DNA of 64,000 bases from JBMDXK01 sp048594375. Lineage in GTDB: Bacteria > Pseudomonadota > Alphaproteobacteria > Rhizobiales > Methylopilaceae. The notes below the pieces were generated by a model. It saw nothing but the letters and a program-made list of their open reading frames with translations. It searched no databases and was not told the DNA's origin. This document shows, in pieces, positions 42,199-50,583 of the stretch; position 1 is the stretch's first letter; the number at the start of each line of letters is the position of its first letter. Position numbers and translations under genes: made by a program. The stretch is taken from assembly GCA_048594375.1 (NCBI GenBank), contig JBMDXK010000041.1:1-64000 (forward strand), read 5' to 3'.

Positions 42199-42546
42199 CT
42201 ATTGTTATATAATATAAATTCTGCTATTTTTGAGCTGAAGTCAAGTAAAATCATAGAGAGGATTTATCTGTAGTGGCTGCAATTAAAATTCTACATGAAA
42301 CGAACGCAGCGAAAGCATGATAAAATAATCATGTATTTTCGTTATAAGTCTATGTTTTATCGTTTTTTATTTGTGCGGGCCATTGGATCCAATAATATGA
42401 TTATTTTATTGGAACTCGGCTATGTAAACGCCTGTACGCCTTTGAAAAAGCGTTTGCCATTTATTGCCGCAAAGAAAAATAATCACCCGCATAGGCGGTA
42501 CAGCCTCTCAATCAGGAGGCTGTATCGTCAATCGTAAAGAACTGTT
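42199..42546. other. Intergenic region between bfd and the PodJ-like gene, with terminator hairpins
   Basis: The stem TACAGCCTC (42499-42507) with GAGGCTGTA (42516-42524) and the smaller hairpin CCGC-CTAT-GCGG to its left likely end the PodJ-like gene's transcript on the minus strand. CATGAT-AAAATA-ATCATG plus a TATAAGTCTATGTTTTAT string near 42316-42361 resembles a degenerate copy of the bfr/bfd palindromic element. An 80-codon open stretch here (42295-42537) has no ribosome site and is not called. Confidence 0.45.
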
Positions 42547-45500
42547 TTACCGCCGAACAGGATTGCTTCTGGAGGAAGAAGCAAGTGAGTCATCCCACCC
42601 ACCGGAAGGTGCCTCAACTTCGTTCGCTTCTGTTTTAAGGGGCGCTGCCTGCCAGTTTTTCACCCGCTCTTTTGCTTGCGCCAGCGTCCGCGGATCAAGT
42701 TTTTCTGCCAGCTGATCCCGCTTTGAAGCCGCATCCCTGTCACCTTGTTCAGCAACAAGAGCAAGCCACAAGTAAGACTCTGCAAGGTTTTGCTTTACAC
42801 CCAAACCGCGCACCAGCAGAATAGCGTAGTTGAACTGACTGTCCTTTATACCGTGGGAAGCGCCTTGATAAAACCATTCTGCGGCTTTCTGGAAATCGGG
42901 GGAGCCAAGGCCGCCTTCTGCGTGAAGAACACCTAAATTATGCATGGCGCGTGCATTGCCAGCCGTTGCAGCTTTTTCATACCAATATTTGGCTTGCTGC
43001 AAATTCTTGTCAATGCCCGAACCTTTTTCAAACATGCTGGCTAATCGGTATTGCGCCGGTGCAGAGCCTTGACGCGCTGCACGTTCATACCATGCGGCGG
43101 CAGCTTTCAGATTGCGGCCAACTCCACGGCCTTCGGTGTAGCGTGTACCGACTTCATATTGTGCTGCTGCATCGCCAGCAAAAGCACGGGTACGCAAGCG
43201 CGGCGAACCAATAGCAGGAGGCAATGGCTCTGGAATAGCCATAGGCTCCAGATTGGGGATAGAACCCGTTATCAGGCTATCAGAATTATCTGCTTGCGCA
43301 GATTGGAGAGCTTCGTTTTTTGTTACGGAAGATGTTGCAGATTCACGCGCATCAGGGAATACAGGCGCTGTTTCCACCATTCTGACAGCCTTGTCCTGCA
43401 AGGAAGCCAGCGTGTCTGACTGTGGCAAAGAAGCCGTTTCTTGGGTATCAAACGTTGCACCATTCAGCGCGTGTTGTGCAACTTGGTAGGAGCCGAGCAA
43501 CAACAATGATGCTGCCAGCCCAATCATCATGGACTTACGGCGTGCAGGTGTTGCAAAGCCTTGTTCTGCAAATTGTTTGGCGCGTTTGAAGGCATCCTGT
43601 GTGAAGGATTTATCTTCCTCATTGGTATTGGCGGGATCCAGCGCTGCTTCGACCGCTGCGAGTGAAGCCGTTTCCATGGGATGACCGTGATTTAAAGAGC
43701 GGCGCGCGGCAGCAATGAAACGCGAGCGGGTGTTTACATGTTCATTGACCAGATCAAGAATATCTTCTGGTTCTTCATGCGTTTCACGAAGATTAGGATG
43801 GAAATTGATAGTATTCTCAATGTTCTGGAATGCCATTTTATGGGCATTGTCAACAGGAACAGCGGGTGTTGGAGCTGTCTGAGCAGAAAGAGGTGCAATT
43901 TCAACAGAAGGAACCTGCACTTCTGGCGTAAAAGCAGGCGTTGTCACATTGACAACGGGCGCAACGTGTCCAGCTTCCCGCGCTTCCATCATGGCTTTAC
44001 GGGCAGCCGCGCGCGCAAGCTCTGCGGGAGATGTTTCAGCCTCAGCAGGTTGCTCCACCGGATGAGCATTGGCCGCAGCCGGAGTGACAAAAGGCATTGT
44101 CGGTTGGGTCACAAATTTCTCAACCAGTGCTTTTACAGCGTTAAGCTGATCGTTTGTGCGTTGTTCGGAGCGTGCGGCATCCGCTTTCAGTTCAGCCATG
44201 GTCTGCGCAAGCTCGTTCACGCGTCCTTGTTGTGGTGCGGCGGCTTGTGGCTGATTTGCTAACACATCGCGTACAACCTTGGCGGCGACTGCTTCAGAGG
44301 CTTGCAAGGTTGAGCTTTGTGTTGCAGACATCTGCGCCAGCAAAGTATTGAGGCCGTTTTCCAACGAGGAAATAGACCCAAGTTGGGTATTGGTGTGTTT
44401 TAAACGCTCAGCCAGTTCATTGACTGCTTTATTGATGGTGTCACTGGCGTTGAAGTGGCCGGTTTTTTCAGCATGTTCAAGCTTCGCTGCCAGATTTTCA
44501 ATAGCGTTTTGAATAGTGTTCAGCGCAACGGGTTCAGGAGCCGACCGCGCAACCTGATCGAGACGTATTCCAAGGCTGTTGATTGATTTTTGAACGGCGT
44601 CAAGCAAGCGGGAGTTATGCGTATCGCTGCGTTGCTCAATTCTTTCACCCAGATTATCCAAAGAACGCTGCAATGCATTAAACGACGTATCATTCAACTG
44701 TGCGCGCACGGTTATCGAGCTGTCATTGAGCTGTTCGCGTACGCTCTGCACCACTTGCGCTGCAATATCAGAAACAGCATTGCGCAAAATTTCAGAAGCG
44801 TTGTCATAAGAACGTGACGGGCTGAGCGATTCAACCCGACCCAGCAGCTCGTTAATGCTGGATTGGATATGCGATATATTCGGCTGTGTTACAGCAGAAA
44901 AGGGCATACGACCCATATATTTTGAAAGTTCCTGCACGTCAGAGCGCAAATGATCGATAGCAGCAGGAGCAGGACTCTCATGCTTGATACGATCAAGGCG
45001 GCTGCCAATTTCACGGACAGCAATTTCCAATGTGGAAATCTGGCGGGTGGTATTGGCTGCAATTTTTTCCAAAGCAGATGTTGTGGCAAGGGAAGCACGC
45101 TCTACGCCTTCGGTTGCTTTGCCAGAGGTGCGCTCTACGGCTTTTTCCGTTAGAGCAGCCAAGCGGCTTGTCATGGAATCAAGCGCAGTCTCTGTATGCT
45201 GTTTCAACGCTTCGGTTTTGCTGTCCAGAGTGTGTGCTGTGGAGCGCACCAGATGATCCGCAGAGGCAGCAGTAATTTCAGCAACATTGCGGCGAGTATA
45301 ATCGAGCTGCTTACCCAATTCCTGCATATGGCGATCAAGGTTAAGGGCTGCTTCTTCATCCCGTTGGCGATTGAAGGCTTGCGCTTCGGCGCGCTGTTCT
45401 TCCATTTTGCGGAAAAGACCCGCAAGATTGTGCTCAATCGCGTTCAGCCGCAGCGGTGTGGTATTGTTATCCGCAATGGCGCCGATACGCTCATCAATTT

Positions 45501-46986
45501 TTGTGCTGATAGCATGAATGCTGGTATCAAACTGCTTGACAGAAGCATTCAGATTGCCAACGGCATTTTCCAGAAATCCTTGCTGCTTCTCGGTAAGTCC
45601 TTCAATGCGCTTGTCGATTTGCTTGCTAAAATGACCAAGGGAATCATGAATGCCGCCTATGGCATTATTCAGCAAAGGCGCTAATGCGGGAGCAGAATGC
45701 GTATGTTGTGCTGTCGCGTGGGCAACCTGATCCAGCTTTCCGGTAATGAGCTGAACATCACGGGCAAGTTTTGCAAACAGTTCGGTGGAAGGCAAGCGGC
45801 TCAGAGCATTGCGAATTTCAAGCGTACCTGCACGAACATCCTCAAGGCTGCTCATGTCAGGCTCGTGACCAGCAAGCGCATCAAGGCGTTCACGCAGACC
45901 TTGCAGCTCGTGCGTAATACCGGCAACCGCAGAGCCTGGATCAAGCGCGCGCAAACGCCGTTCCATATCACTCAATGTCTGCCCCATATCTTGCAGAGGG
46001 GAAAGATCTAAGGCTGGCTGTTGTGGAGCATGAACACGGCGGTCGGGAATGCTGTGCGCAAAAGGCACTGCTGCCTGCGCCGCAGGTTGCGGCTGATAAG
46101 CAGGCTGTACTGCTCCGGGTTGATGAAATTCCGGATAAGCAACATTTTCATGCGGCCACTGGGAAGGGTTGTGCGCATAATGATTCGCATTGACTGCCGG
46201 CGGTGGCTGAATGCGTGGACGTGCAGGTACAGTATGCTGGGATACGGCTGCTGGCTGCATTGCAGGAGCAGGACGATTGATAGCGGCATTCAGGGTTTCG
46301 CTCAAGCGTTCGATACGCTGTTCAATCTGGCTTAATGCCTGTTCTGCCGGGTTGAAGTTGTTCTGTTGTTTTGGCGTAATATCAACGGCTTGTGGCGTTG
46401 TAGTTTCTGCTTCGGTACGGGCGCGGGCAATGCCTGAGAAGCGCTGCTCCAGCTTCGCCAGCTGTGCGCGCAATGCGGCTTGTGCTTCCGAAGCTTCGGG
46501 AGTGGTGTGTGTTTTTGGTGAAGTGTCGTTGCGGTATGCGTTTTCTTGCAAGATTTCCAACCGGTCTTTCATGGCATCCAGAGAAGAGGACATGCGGCTG
46601 GCGATGGCGTTTTCAGCCCGCTCTTTGCGTGCTTGCAGCCGCGCGCGTTCAGCGTTCTCTTCCGCTGCCTGAATGCGTTGTTCAAATTTTTCTAAAATTG
46701 TGGCCAGCTGGTCTTGAGACTGATCGGCTTCGGCATGTTCCGCTTCTTCTAGCCGTTCAAGAATAGCATTCAGTGAACGGGCAGAAGTCGTGCGTGTGCG
46801 GCGCTCGTCATCCGCCTTGCGTTTAGAAGGCGGCGGCGTATCATCCCAGTCATGTTCTTCATGAGCGTCACGATCATCGGCATGTTCTAGCCATGCGAGC
46901 AGCTCTCGTGCAGCACTCCGCGTATCCCGCGCTGTGCTTCCGCTACGGCGTCCGCGCCGCCCGTTGAACGGGTTGCTTGCCGACAT
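42547..46986 (-). CDS. PodJ-like polar organizer: coiled coil, single TM, Sel1 repeats
   Basis: A 1479-residue protein from ATG 46986, preceded by GGAGG; an in-frame upstream extension of 40 codons has no ribosome site. Residues about 1-120 are basic and then acidic. A very long region of coiled coil and Gln/Ala-rich linkers runs to about 1100. One membrane helix is at about 1153-1172 (MMIGLAASLLLLGSYQVA). A periplasmic C-terminus carries four to five Sel1 repeats from about 1262 (for example DAAAQYEVGTRYTEGRGVGR, AAAWYERAARQGSAPAQYRL). This is the PodJ layout: cytoplasmic scaffold, TM, periplasmic Sel1. PodJ marks a pole and recruits pili, flagellar or holdfast factors. CtrA-like boxes upstream fit that role. 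Confidence 0.85.
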   Translation of the reverse strand: MSASNPFNGRRGRRSGSTARDTRSAARELLAWLEHADDRDAHEEHDWDDTPPPSKRKADDERRTRTTSARSLNAILERLEEAEHAEADQSQDQLATILEKFEQRIQAAEENAERARLQARKERAENAIASRMSSSLDAMKDRLEILQENAYRNDTSPKTHTTPEASEAQAALRAQLAKLEQRFSGIARARTEAETTTPQAVDITPKQQNNFNPAEQALSQIEQRIERLSETLNAAINRPAPAMQPAAVSQHTVPARPRIQPPPAVNANHYAHNPSQWPHENVAYPEFHQPGAVQPAYQPQPAAQAAVPFAHSIPDRRVHAPQQPALDLSPLQDMGQTLSDMERRLRALDPGSAVAGITHELQGLRERLDALAGHEPDMSSLEDVRAGTLEIRNALSRLPSTELFAKLARDVQLITGKLDQVAHATAQHTHSAPALAPLLNNAIGGIHDSLGHFSKQIDKRIEGLTEKQQGFLENAVGNLNASVKQFDTSIHAISTKIDERIGAIADNNTTPLRLNAIEHNLAGLFRKMEEQRAEAQAFNRQRDEEAALNLDRHMQELGKQLDYTRRNVAEITAASADHLVRSTAHTLDSKTEALKQHTETALDSMTSRLAALTEKAVERTSGKATEGVERASLATTSALEKIAANTTRQISTLEIAVREIGSRLDRIKHESPAPAAIDHLRSDVQELSKYMGRMPFSAVTQPNISHIQSSINELLGRVESLSPSRSYDNASEILRNAVSDIAAQVVQSVREQLNDSSITVRAQLNDTSFNALQRSLDNLGERIEQRSDTHNSRLLDAVQKSINSLGIRLDQVARSAPEPVALNTIQNAIENLAAKLEHAEKTGHFNASDTINKAVNELAERLKHTNTQLGSISSLENGLNTLLAQMSATQSSTLQASEAVAAKVVRDVLANQPQAAAPQQGRVNELAQTMAELKADAARSEQRTNDQLNAVKALVEKFVTQPTMPFVTPAAANAHPVEQPAEAETSPAELARAAARKAMMEAREAGHVAPVVNVTTPAFTPEVQVPSVEIAPLSAQTAPTPAVPVDNAHKMAFQNIENTINFHPNLRETHEEPEDILDLVNEHVNTRSRFIAAARRSLNHGHPMETASLAAVEAALDPANTNEEDKSFTQDAFKRAKQFAEQGFATPARRKSMMIGLAASLLLLGSYQVAQHALNGATFDTQETASLPQSDTLASLQDKAVRMVETAPVFPDARESATSSVTKNEALQSAQADNSDSLITGSIPNLEPMAIPEPLPPAIGSPRLRTRAFAGDAAAQYEVGTRYTEGRGVGRNLKAAAAWYERAARQGSAPAQYRLASMFEKGSGIDKNLQQAKYWYEKAATAGNARAMHNLGVLHAEGGLGSPDFQKAAEWFYQGASHGIKDSQFNYAILLVRGLGVKQNLAESYLWLALVAEQGDRDAASKRDQLAEKLDPRTLAQAKERVKNWQAAPLKTEANEVEAPSGGWDDSLASSSRSNPVRR

Positions 46987-47128
46987 GATGGCCTCCGAAA
47001 AATCGAGAAAACGCGCCCGGAAGGCACGCCATGATTCATTTTGGGATTGCGCCCCGATGCCAAAAGTTGACGAAACGTTGACATGAGCAAGAAGCGGTGA
47101 ACCCATGCTCAGTTTTCTGTCAGAAAGG

Positions 47129-47144
47129 TTAATGGCTGGTTAAC
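47129..47144. promoter_or_regulatory. CtrA-like box upstream of the PodJ-like gene
   Basis: TTAATGGCTGGTTAAC fits TTAA-N7-TTAAC exactly, 143 bases before the start codon. A half-site TTAACCAT lies at 47172-47179. Cell-cycle control by CtrA is known for podJ in Caulobacter. Confidence 0.65.
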
Positions 47145-47515
47145 AATAATGTATATGTGGACTGCTTCGCATTAACCATGCAAGGGAAATTCGAGTTTCC
47201 ATAAGGATGACTCATTTATGAATCAAGGATCTGTGTAAAACGCCTGACAAAATAGACACGGTAAAAAAGTTTTTTATTTTTTTGAGTCATCTTGCCTCTT
47301 GAATACCCAATCGGCTCATGATTGGCTGGATAAGGTTACAAAGGGCAAAAAATAAACTGAAAACAAAAGAATCAGGTGCATTCTCAAAGATATGGTACCG
47401 CTTGGAATAGGGGGTATCCTCATTTTAGGACACCCGATGTTGCAAAAACATACAGAGTTTCGGCTCCGTAGTGAAATGAAAAAAGCAGCAAGAAATGCTG
47501 CGGGAGGGAGAGGCA
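47145..47515. other. Divergent intergenic region between podJ-like and acyl-CoA dehydrogenase genes
   Basis: It holds the CtrA half-site at 47172-47179 and AT-rich promoter-like sequence. No gene is supported in it. Confidence 0.4.
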
Positions 47516-49294
47516 ATGCCGCATTATAAAGCCCCTGTGAGGGATACCTTGTTTATTTTCAACCATGTGCTGGATTGGAAGAAGCTGAATGCGGTGGAAG
47601 CATTTGCGGAAGCAACACCTGATCTGGTCACCGCTGTGTTGGAGGAAAGCGCCCGTCTTTCCGAAGAAGAACTCGCCCCTTTGAATCAAAAGGGAGATTC
47701 TCAGGGCTGCACCCGCGATGCGGATGGTTCGGTGACGACGCCGGAAGGTTTTAAAGCCGCTTACAAGGCTTTCCGCGATGGTGGTTGGGTTGGTCTTTCA
47801 GGTGATCCGGCCTATGGCGGTCAGGGTCTGCCAGCCACACTGGCTGCCGCGGTGAACGAATATGTATCGTCGGCAAACATGGCGTTCGGCATGTATCCAG
47901 GTCTTACGCAAGGTGCGATTGCAGCATTGACCTTGCATGGTTCTGATGAATTGAAAAATGCCTATCTCCCTAAACTGATTTCCGGTGAGTGGACAGGCAC
48001 CATGAACCTGACAGAGCCTCATTGCGGCACAGATCTGGGCTTGTTGAAAACCTCTGCCAAACCTCAGGCCGATGGCAGTTATCATATTACCGGTACCAAG
48101 ATTTTCATTTCCGCCGGTGAGCACGATCTGGCCGATAACATTATCCATCTGGTGTTGGCGCGCATTGAAGGGGAACCGGAAGGCACCAAAGGCATTTCGC
48201 TGTTTGTGGTGCCTAAGGTTTTGCCCGATAGCGGCGCGCGCAACAGAGTAAGCTGTGGGTCGCTTGAGCATAAAATGGGCATCCACGGCAATTCCACCTG
48301 CCTGATGAATTTTGATGGGGCGCAAGGCTGGCTTGTGGGCGAAATGAATCGCGGCCTTCCCGCCATGTTCACCATGATGAATGAGGCGCGTCTGGGTGTG
48401 GGTATTCAAGGGCTTTCCCAGTCGGAGGTGGCCTACCAGAATGCGCTCGCCTATGTGAAGGATCGCCGTCAGGGGCGTGCGCTAAAAGGTGCCAAAGAGC
48501 CCGGCCAATCAGCCGATCTGTTGCTTGTGCATCCCGATGTGCGCCGCATCTTGCTCAGCATAAAATCCTTTAATGAGGCGGCTCGTGCTCTGGTGCTTTG
48601 GACAGCCATGTATGGGGATCTGGCGCACCATGCGGAAGATGCAAAGGAGCGCGAAGCCGCAGACGACATGATGGGGTTACTTACCCCCATCATTAAAGGC
48701 GTGCTGACCGATGTCGGTTTTGAGAACACTGTTCAGGCGCAGCAATTGTTTGGTGGTCATGGGTATATTGCCGAATGGGGCATGGAGCAATTTGTGCGCG
48801 ATGCGCGCATTACCATGATTTATGAAGGCGCAAATGCCATTCAGGCTTTGGATCTGGTGGGGCGCAAGCTGCCCCGCAATGGTGGACGAGCTGTGATGGG
48901 CTTCATGAATGAAGTTGCCGCTTATTTGAAGCCAAGAGAGGCCAATGCGGGTCTTTTACCCTATATTACACCCTTGCAGGTATCCATAGGGCATTTGCAG
49001 CAGGCCACAATGTGGTTCATGAAAAACGCCATGACCGATCCCGATCAGGCGGCTGCGGGCGCAACCGACTACATGCACCTCTTCGGTCTTGTAGCGATGG
49101 GCTTCATGTGGGTGAAAATGGCTGATGCGGCTTTAGCGCAACAAGAGCGCGGCGAAGATGTTCAAGCCATGCAGGCCAAGCTGCATACGGGTTTGTTTTT
49201 CATGCAGCGCAGCTTGCCAGAAACAGCAACGCGCCTTGCCAAAATTGTAGCAGGTGCGGATCTTATCATGGCCATGCCGGACGAGGCTTTTTAA
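47516..49294 (+). CDS. Acyl-CoA dehydrogenase (DmdC/FadE-like, with C-terminal domain)
   Basis: FAD enzyme that introduces the 2,3 double bond in acyl-CoA. The start is ATG 47516 (MPHYKAPVRDTLFIFN) behind GGAGGGAGAGG, giving 592 residues. The N-terminal AcylCoA_DH_N segment, the GLSGDPAYGGQGLP block and the LTEPHCGTDLGLLKTSAKP flavin region are visible. So are the catalytic-base region near ITMIYEGANAIQALDLVGRK and a C-terminal extra helical domain. This 590-600-residue class includes 3-methylmercaptopropionyl-CoA dehydrogenases and long-chain enzymes, so substrate is not certain. It is first in a three-gene beta-oxidation operon. Confidence 0.92.
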   Translation: MPHYKAPVRDTLFIFNHVLDWKKLNAVEAFAEATPDLVTAVLEESARLSEEELAPLNQKGDSQGCTRDADGSVTTPEGFKAAYKAFRDGGWVGLSGDPAYGGQGLPATLAAAVNEYVSSANMAFGMYPGLTQGAIAALTLHGSDELKNAYLPKLISGEWTGTMNLTEPHCGTDLGLLKTSAKPQADGSYHITGTKIFISAGEHDLADNIIHLVLARIEGEPEGTKGISLFVVPKVLPDSGARNRVSCGSLEHKMGIHGNSTCLMNFDGAQGWLVGEMNRGLPAMFTMMNEARLGVGIQGLSQSEVAYQNALAYVKDRRQGRALKGAKEPGQSADLLLVHPDVRRILLSIKSFNEAARALVLWTAMYGDLAHHAEDAKEREAADDMMGLLTPIIKGVLTDVGFENTVQAQQLFGGHGYIAEWGMEQFVRDARITMIYEGANAIQALDLVGRKLPRNGGRAVMGFMNEVAAYLKPREANAGLLPYITPLQVSIGHLQQATMWFMKNAMTDPDQAAAGATDYMHLFGLVAMGFMWVKMADAALAQQERGEDVQAMQAKLHTGLFFMQRSLPETATRLAKIVAGADLIMAMPDEAF

Positions 49295-49375
49295 GCAAAT
49301 CACCAAGCAAAGAGGCTGTGCTTTAACGGGGCATAGCCTTATAAAAAATCAAAAGCGTAAATAACCGAGGGAACA

Positions 49376-50581
49376 ATGGAAGCCTATATTTATGATGCAG
49401 TGCGCACCCCGCGCGGACGCGGCAAGGTTGATGGTTCCTTGCATGAGGTGTCAAGCCTTGCGTTGGCGGCAGTACCTTTAAGGGCGTTGAAAGAGCGCAA
49501 TGGGCTGGCCACGGACAGCATAGACGATGTTATTCTGGGATGCGTGGATCCCGTTGGCGAAGCTGGCGGTGATATTGCACGTGCGGCGGCGCTGGTGGCC
49601 GATCTGGGTACCGCGGTACCGGGAATGCAGGTCTGCCGGTTCTGCGCGTCGGGTCTGGATGCGGTGAATACAGCAGCAGCGCAAATCATGAGTGGTCAGC
49701 ATGATCTGGTCATTGGTGGTGGCGTGGAAAGCATGAGCCGTGTGGGCATTGGTGCATCGGGTGGGGCGTGGCCGATGGATCCTGATATTGCGCTCAAATC
49801 CTATTTCACGCCGCAGGGCATTTCCGCAGATCTTATTGCTACCAAATACGGCATCAGCCGGGAAGAATGCGATGCTTATGCGGCTCAAAGTCAGGCGCGT
49901 GCCGCTAAAGCGTGGCAAGAAGGCGCGTTCAAAAACGCCATCATTCCGGTGAAAGACATCAACGGCATGACGCTGCTTGACCGCGATGAGCATATGCGTC
50001 CTGAAAGCACCGCACACACGCTTGCCACACTCAAAGCTTCCTTTGCGCAGATGGGTGAGATGGGCGGATTTGATGCGGTGGCCGTGCAAGCGCATCCCGA
50101 TGTGGAAGAAGTCATCCATGTGCATCATGCTGGCAATTCTTCGGGGATCGTTGATGGCGCAGCTGCTGTATTGCTCGGCAGCCGCGCGGCAGGTGAGAAA
50201 CGCGGCCTCAAACCCCGCGCTAAAATCCGCGCCTTTGCCAATATTGGCTCCGATCCGGCATTGATGCTCACCGGCCCGATTGATGTTACCCAAAAAGTGC
50301 TCAAACGCGCAGGCATGAATATTGGTGATCTGGATCTTATCGAGGTGAATGAAGCTTTTGCGGCGGTGGTGCTGCGGTTTATGCAAGCCTTCAAACTGGA
50401 TGACAGCCGCATCAATGTGAATGGTGGCGCTATTGCCATGGGGCATCCTTTGGGAGCTACAGGCGCTATGATTTTAGGCACAGCCCTTGATGAGCTGGAG
50501 CGGCGCAATCAGCAAACGGCACTTGTCACGCTGTGCATCGGTGCAGGCATGGGAACAGCAACCATTATTGAAAGAATATAA
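49376..50581 (+). CDS. fadA: Acetyl-CoA C-acyltransferase (thiolase)
   Basis: Cleaves 3-ketoacyl-CoA with CoA, or condenses acetyl-CoA units. It has 401 residues with catalytic C89 region VCRFCASGLDAVNTAAAQIM, then GGGVESMSR, NEAFAAVVLRFMQAFKLDDS, VNGGAIAMGHPLGATGAMIL (catalytic His) and CIGAGMGTATIIERI (second Cys). A ribosome site GAGGGAACA precedes the ATG. It follows the acyl-CoA dehydrogenase by 81 bases and runs into fadB with a two-base gap, so the three proteins should be made together. Confidence 0.95.
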   Translation: MEAYIYDAVRTPRGRGKVDGSLHEVSSLALAAVPLRALKERNGLATDSIDDVILGCVDPVGEAGGDIARAAALVADLGTAVPGMQVCRFCASGLDAVNTAAAQIMSGQHDLVIGGGVESMSRVGIGASGGAWPMDPDIALKSYFTPQGISADLIATKYGISREECDAYAAQSQARAAKAWQEGAFKNAIIPVKDINGMTLLDRDEHMRPESTAHTLATLKASFAQMGEMGGFDAVAVQAHPDVEEVIHVHHAGNSSGIVDGAAAVLLGSRAAGEKRGLKPRAKIRAFANIGSDPALMLTGPIDVTQKVLKRAGMNIGDLDLIEVNEAFAAVVLRFMQAFKLDDSRINVNGGAIAMGHPLGATGAMILGTALDELERRNQQTALVTLCIGAGMGTATIIERI

Positions 50582-50583
50582 CA

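Noticed and set aside
42295..42537. An 80-codon open stretch after bfd
   Set aside because: It has no ribosome site and ends inside the hairpin that probably terminates the PodJ-like gene.
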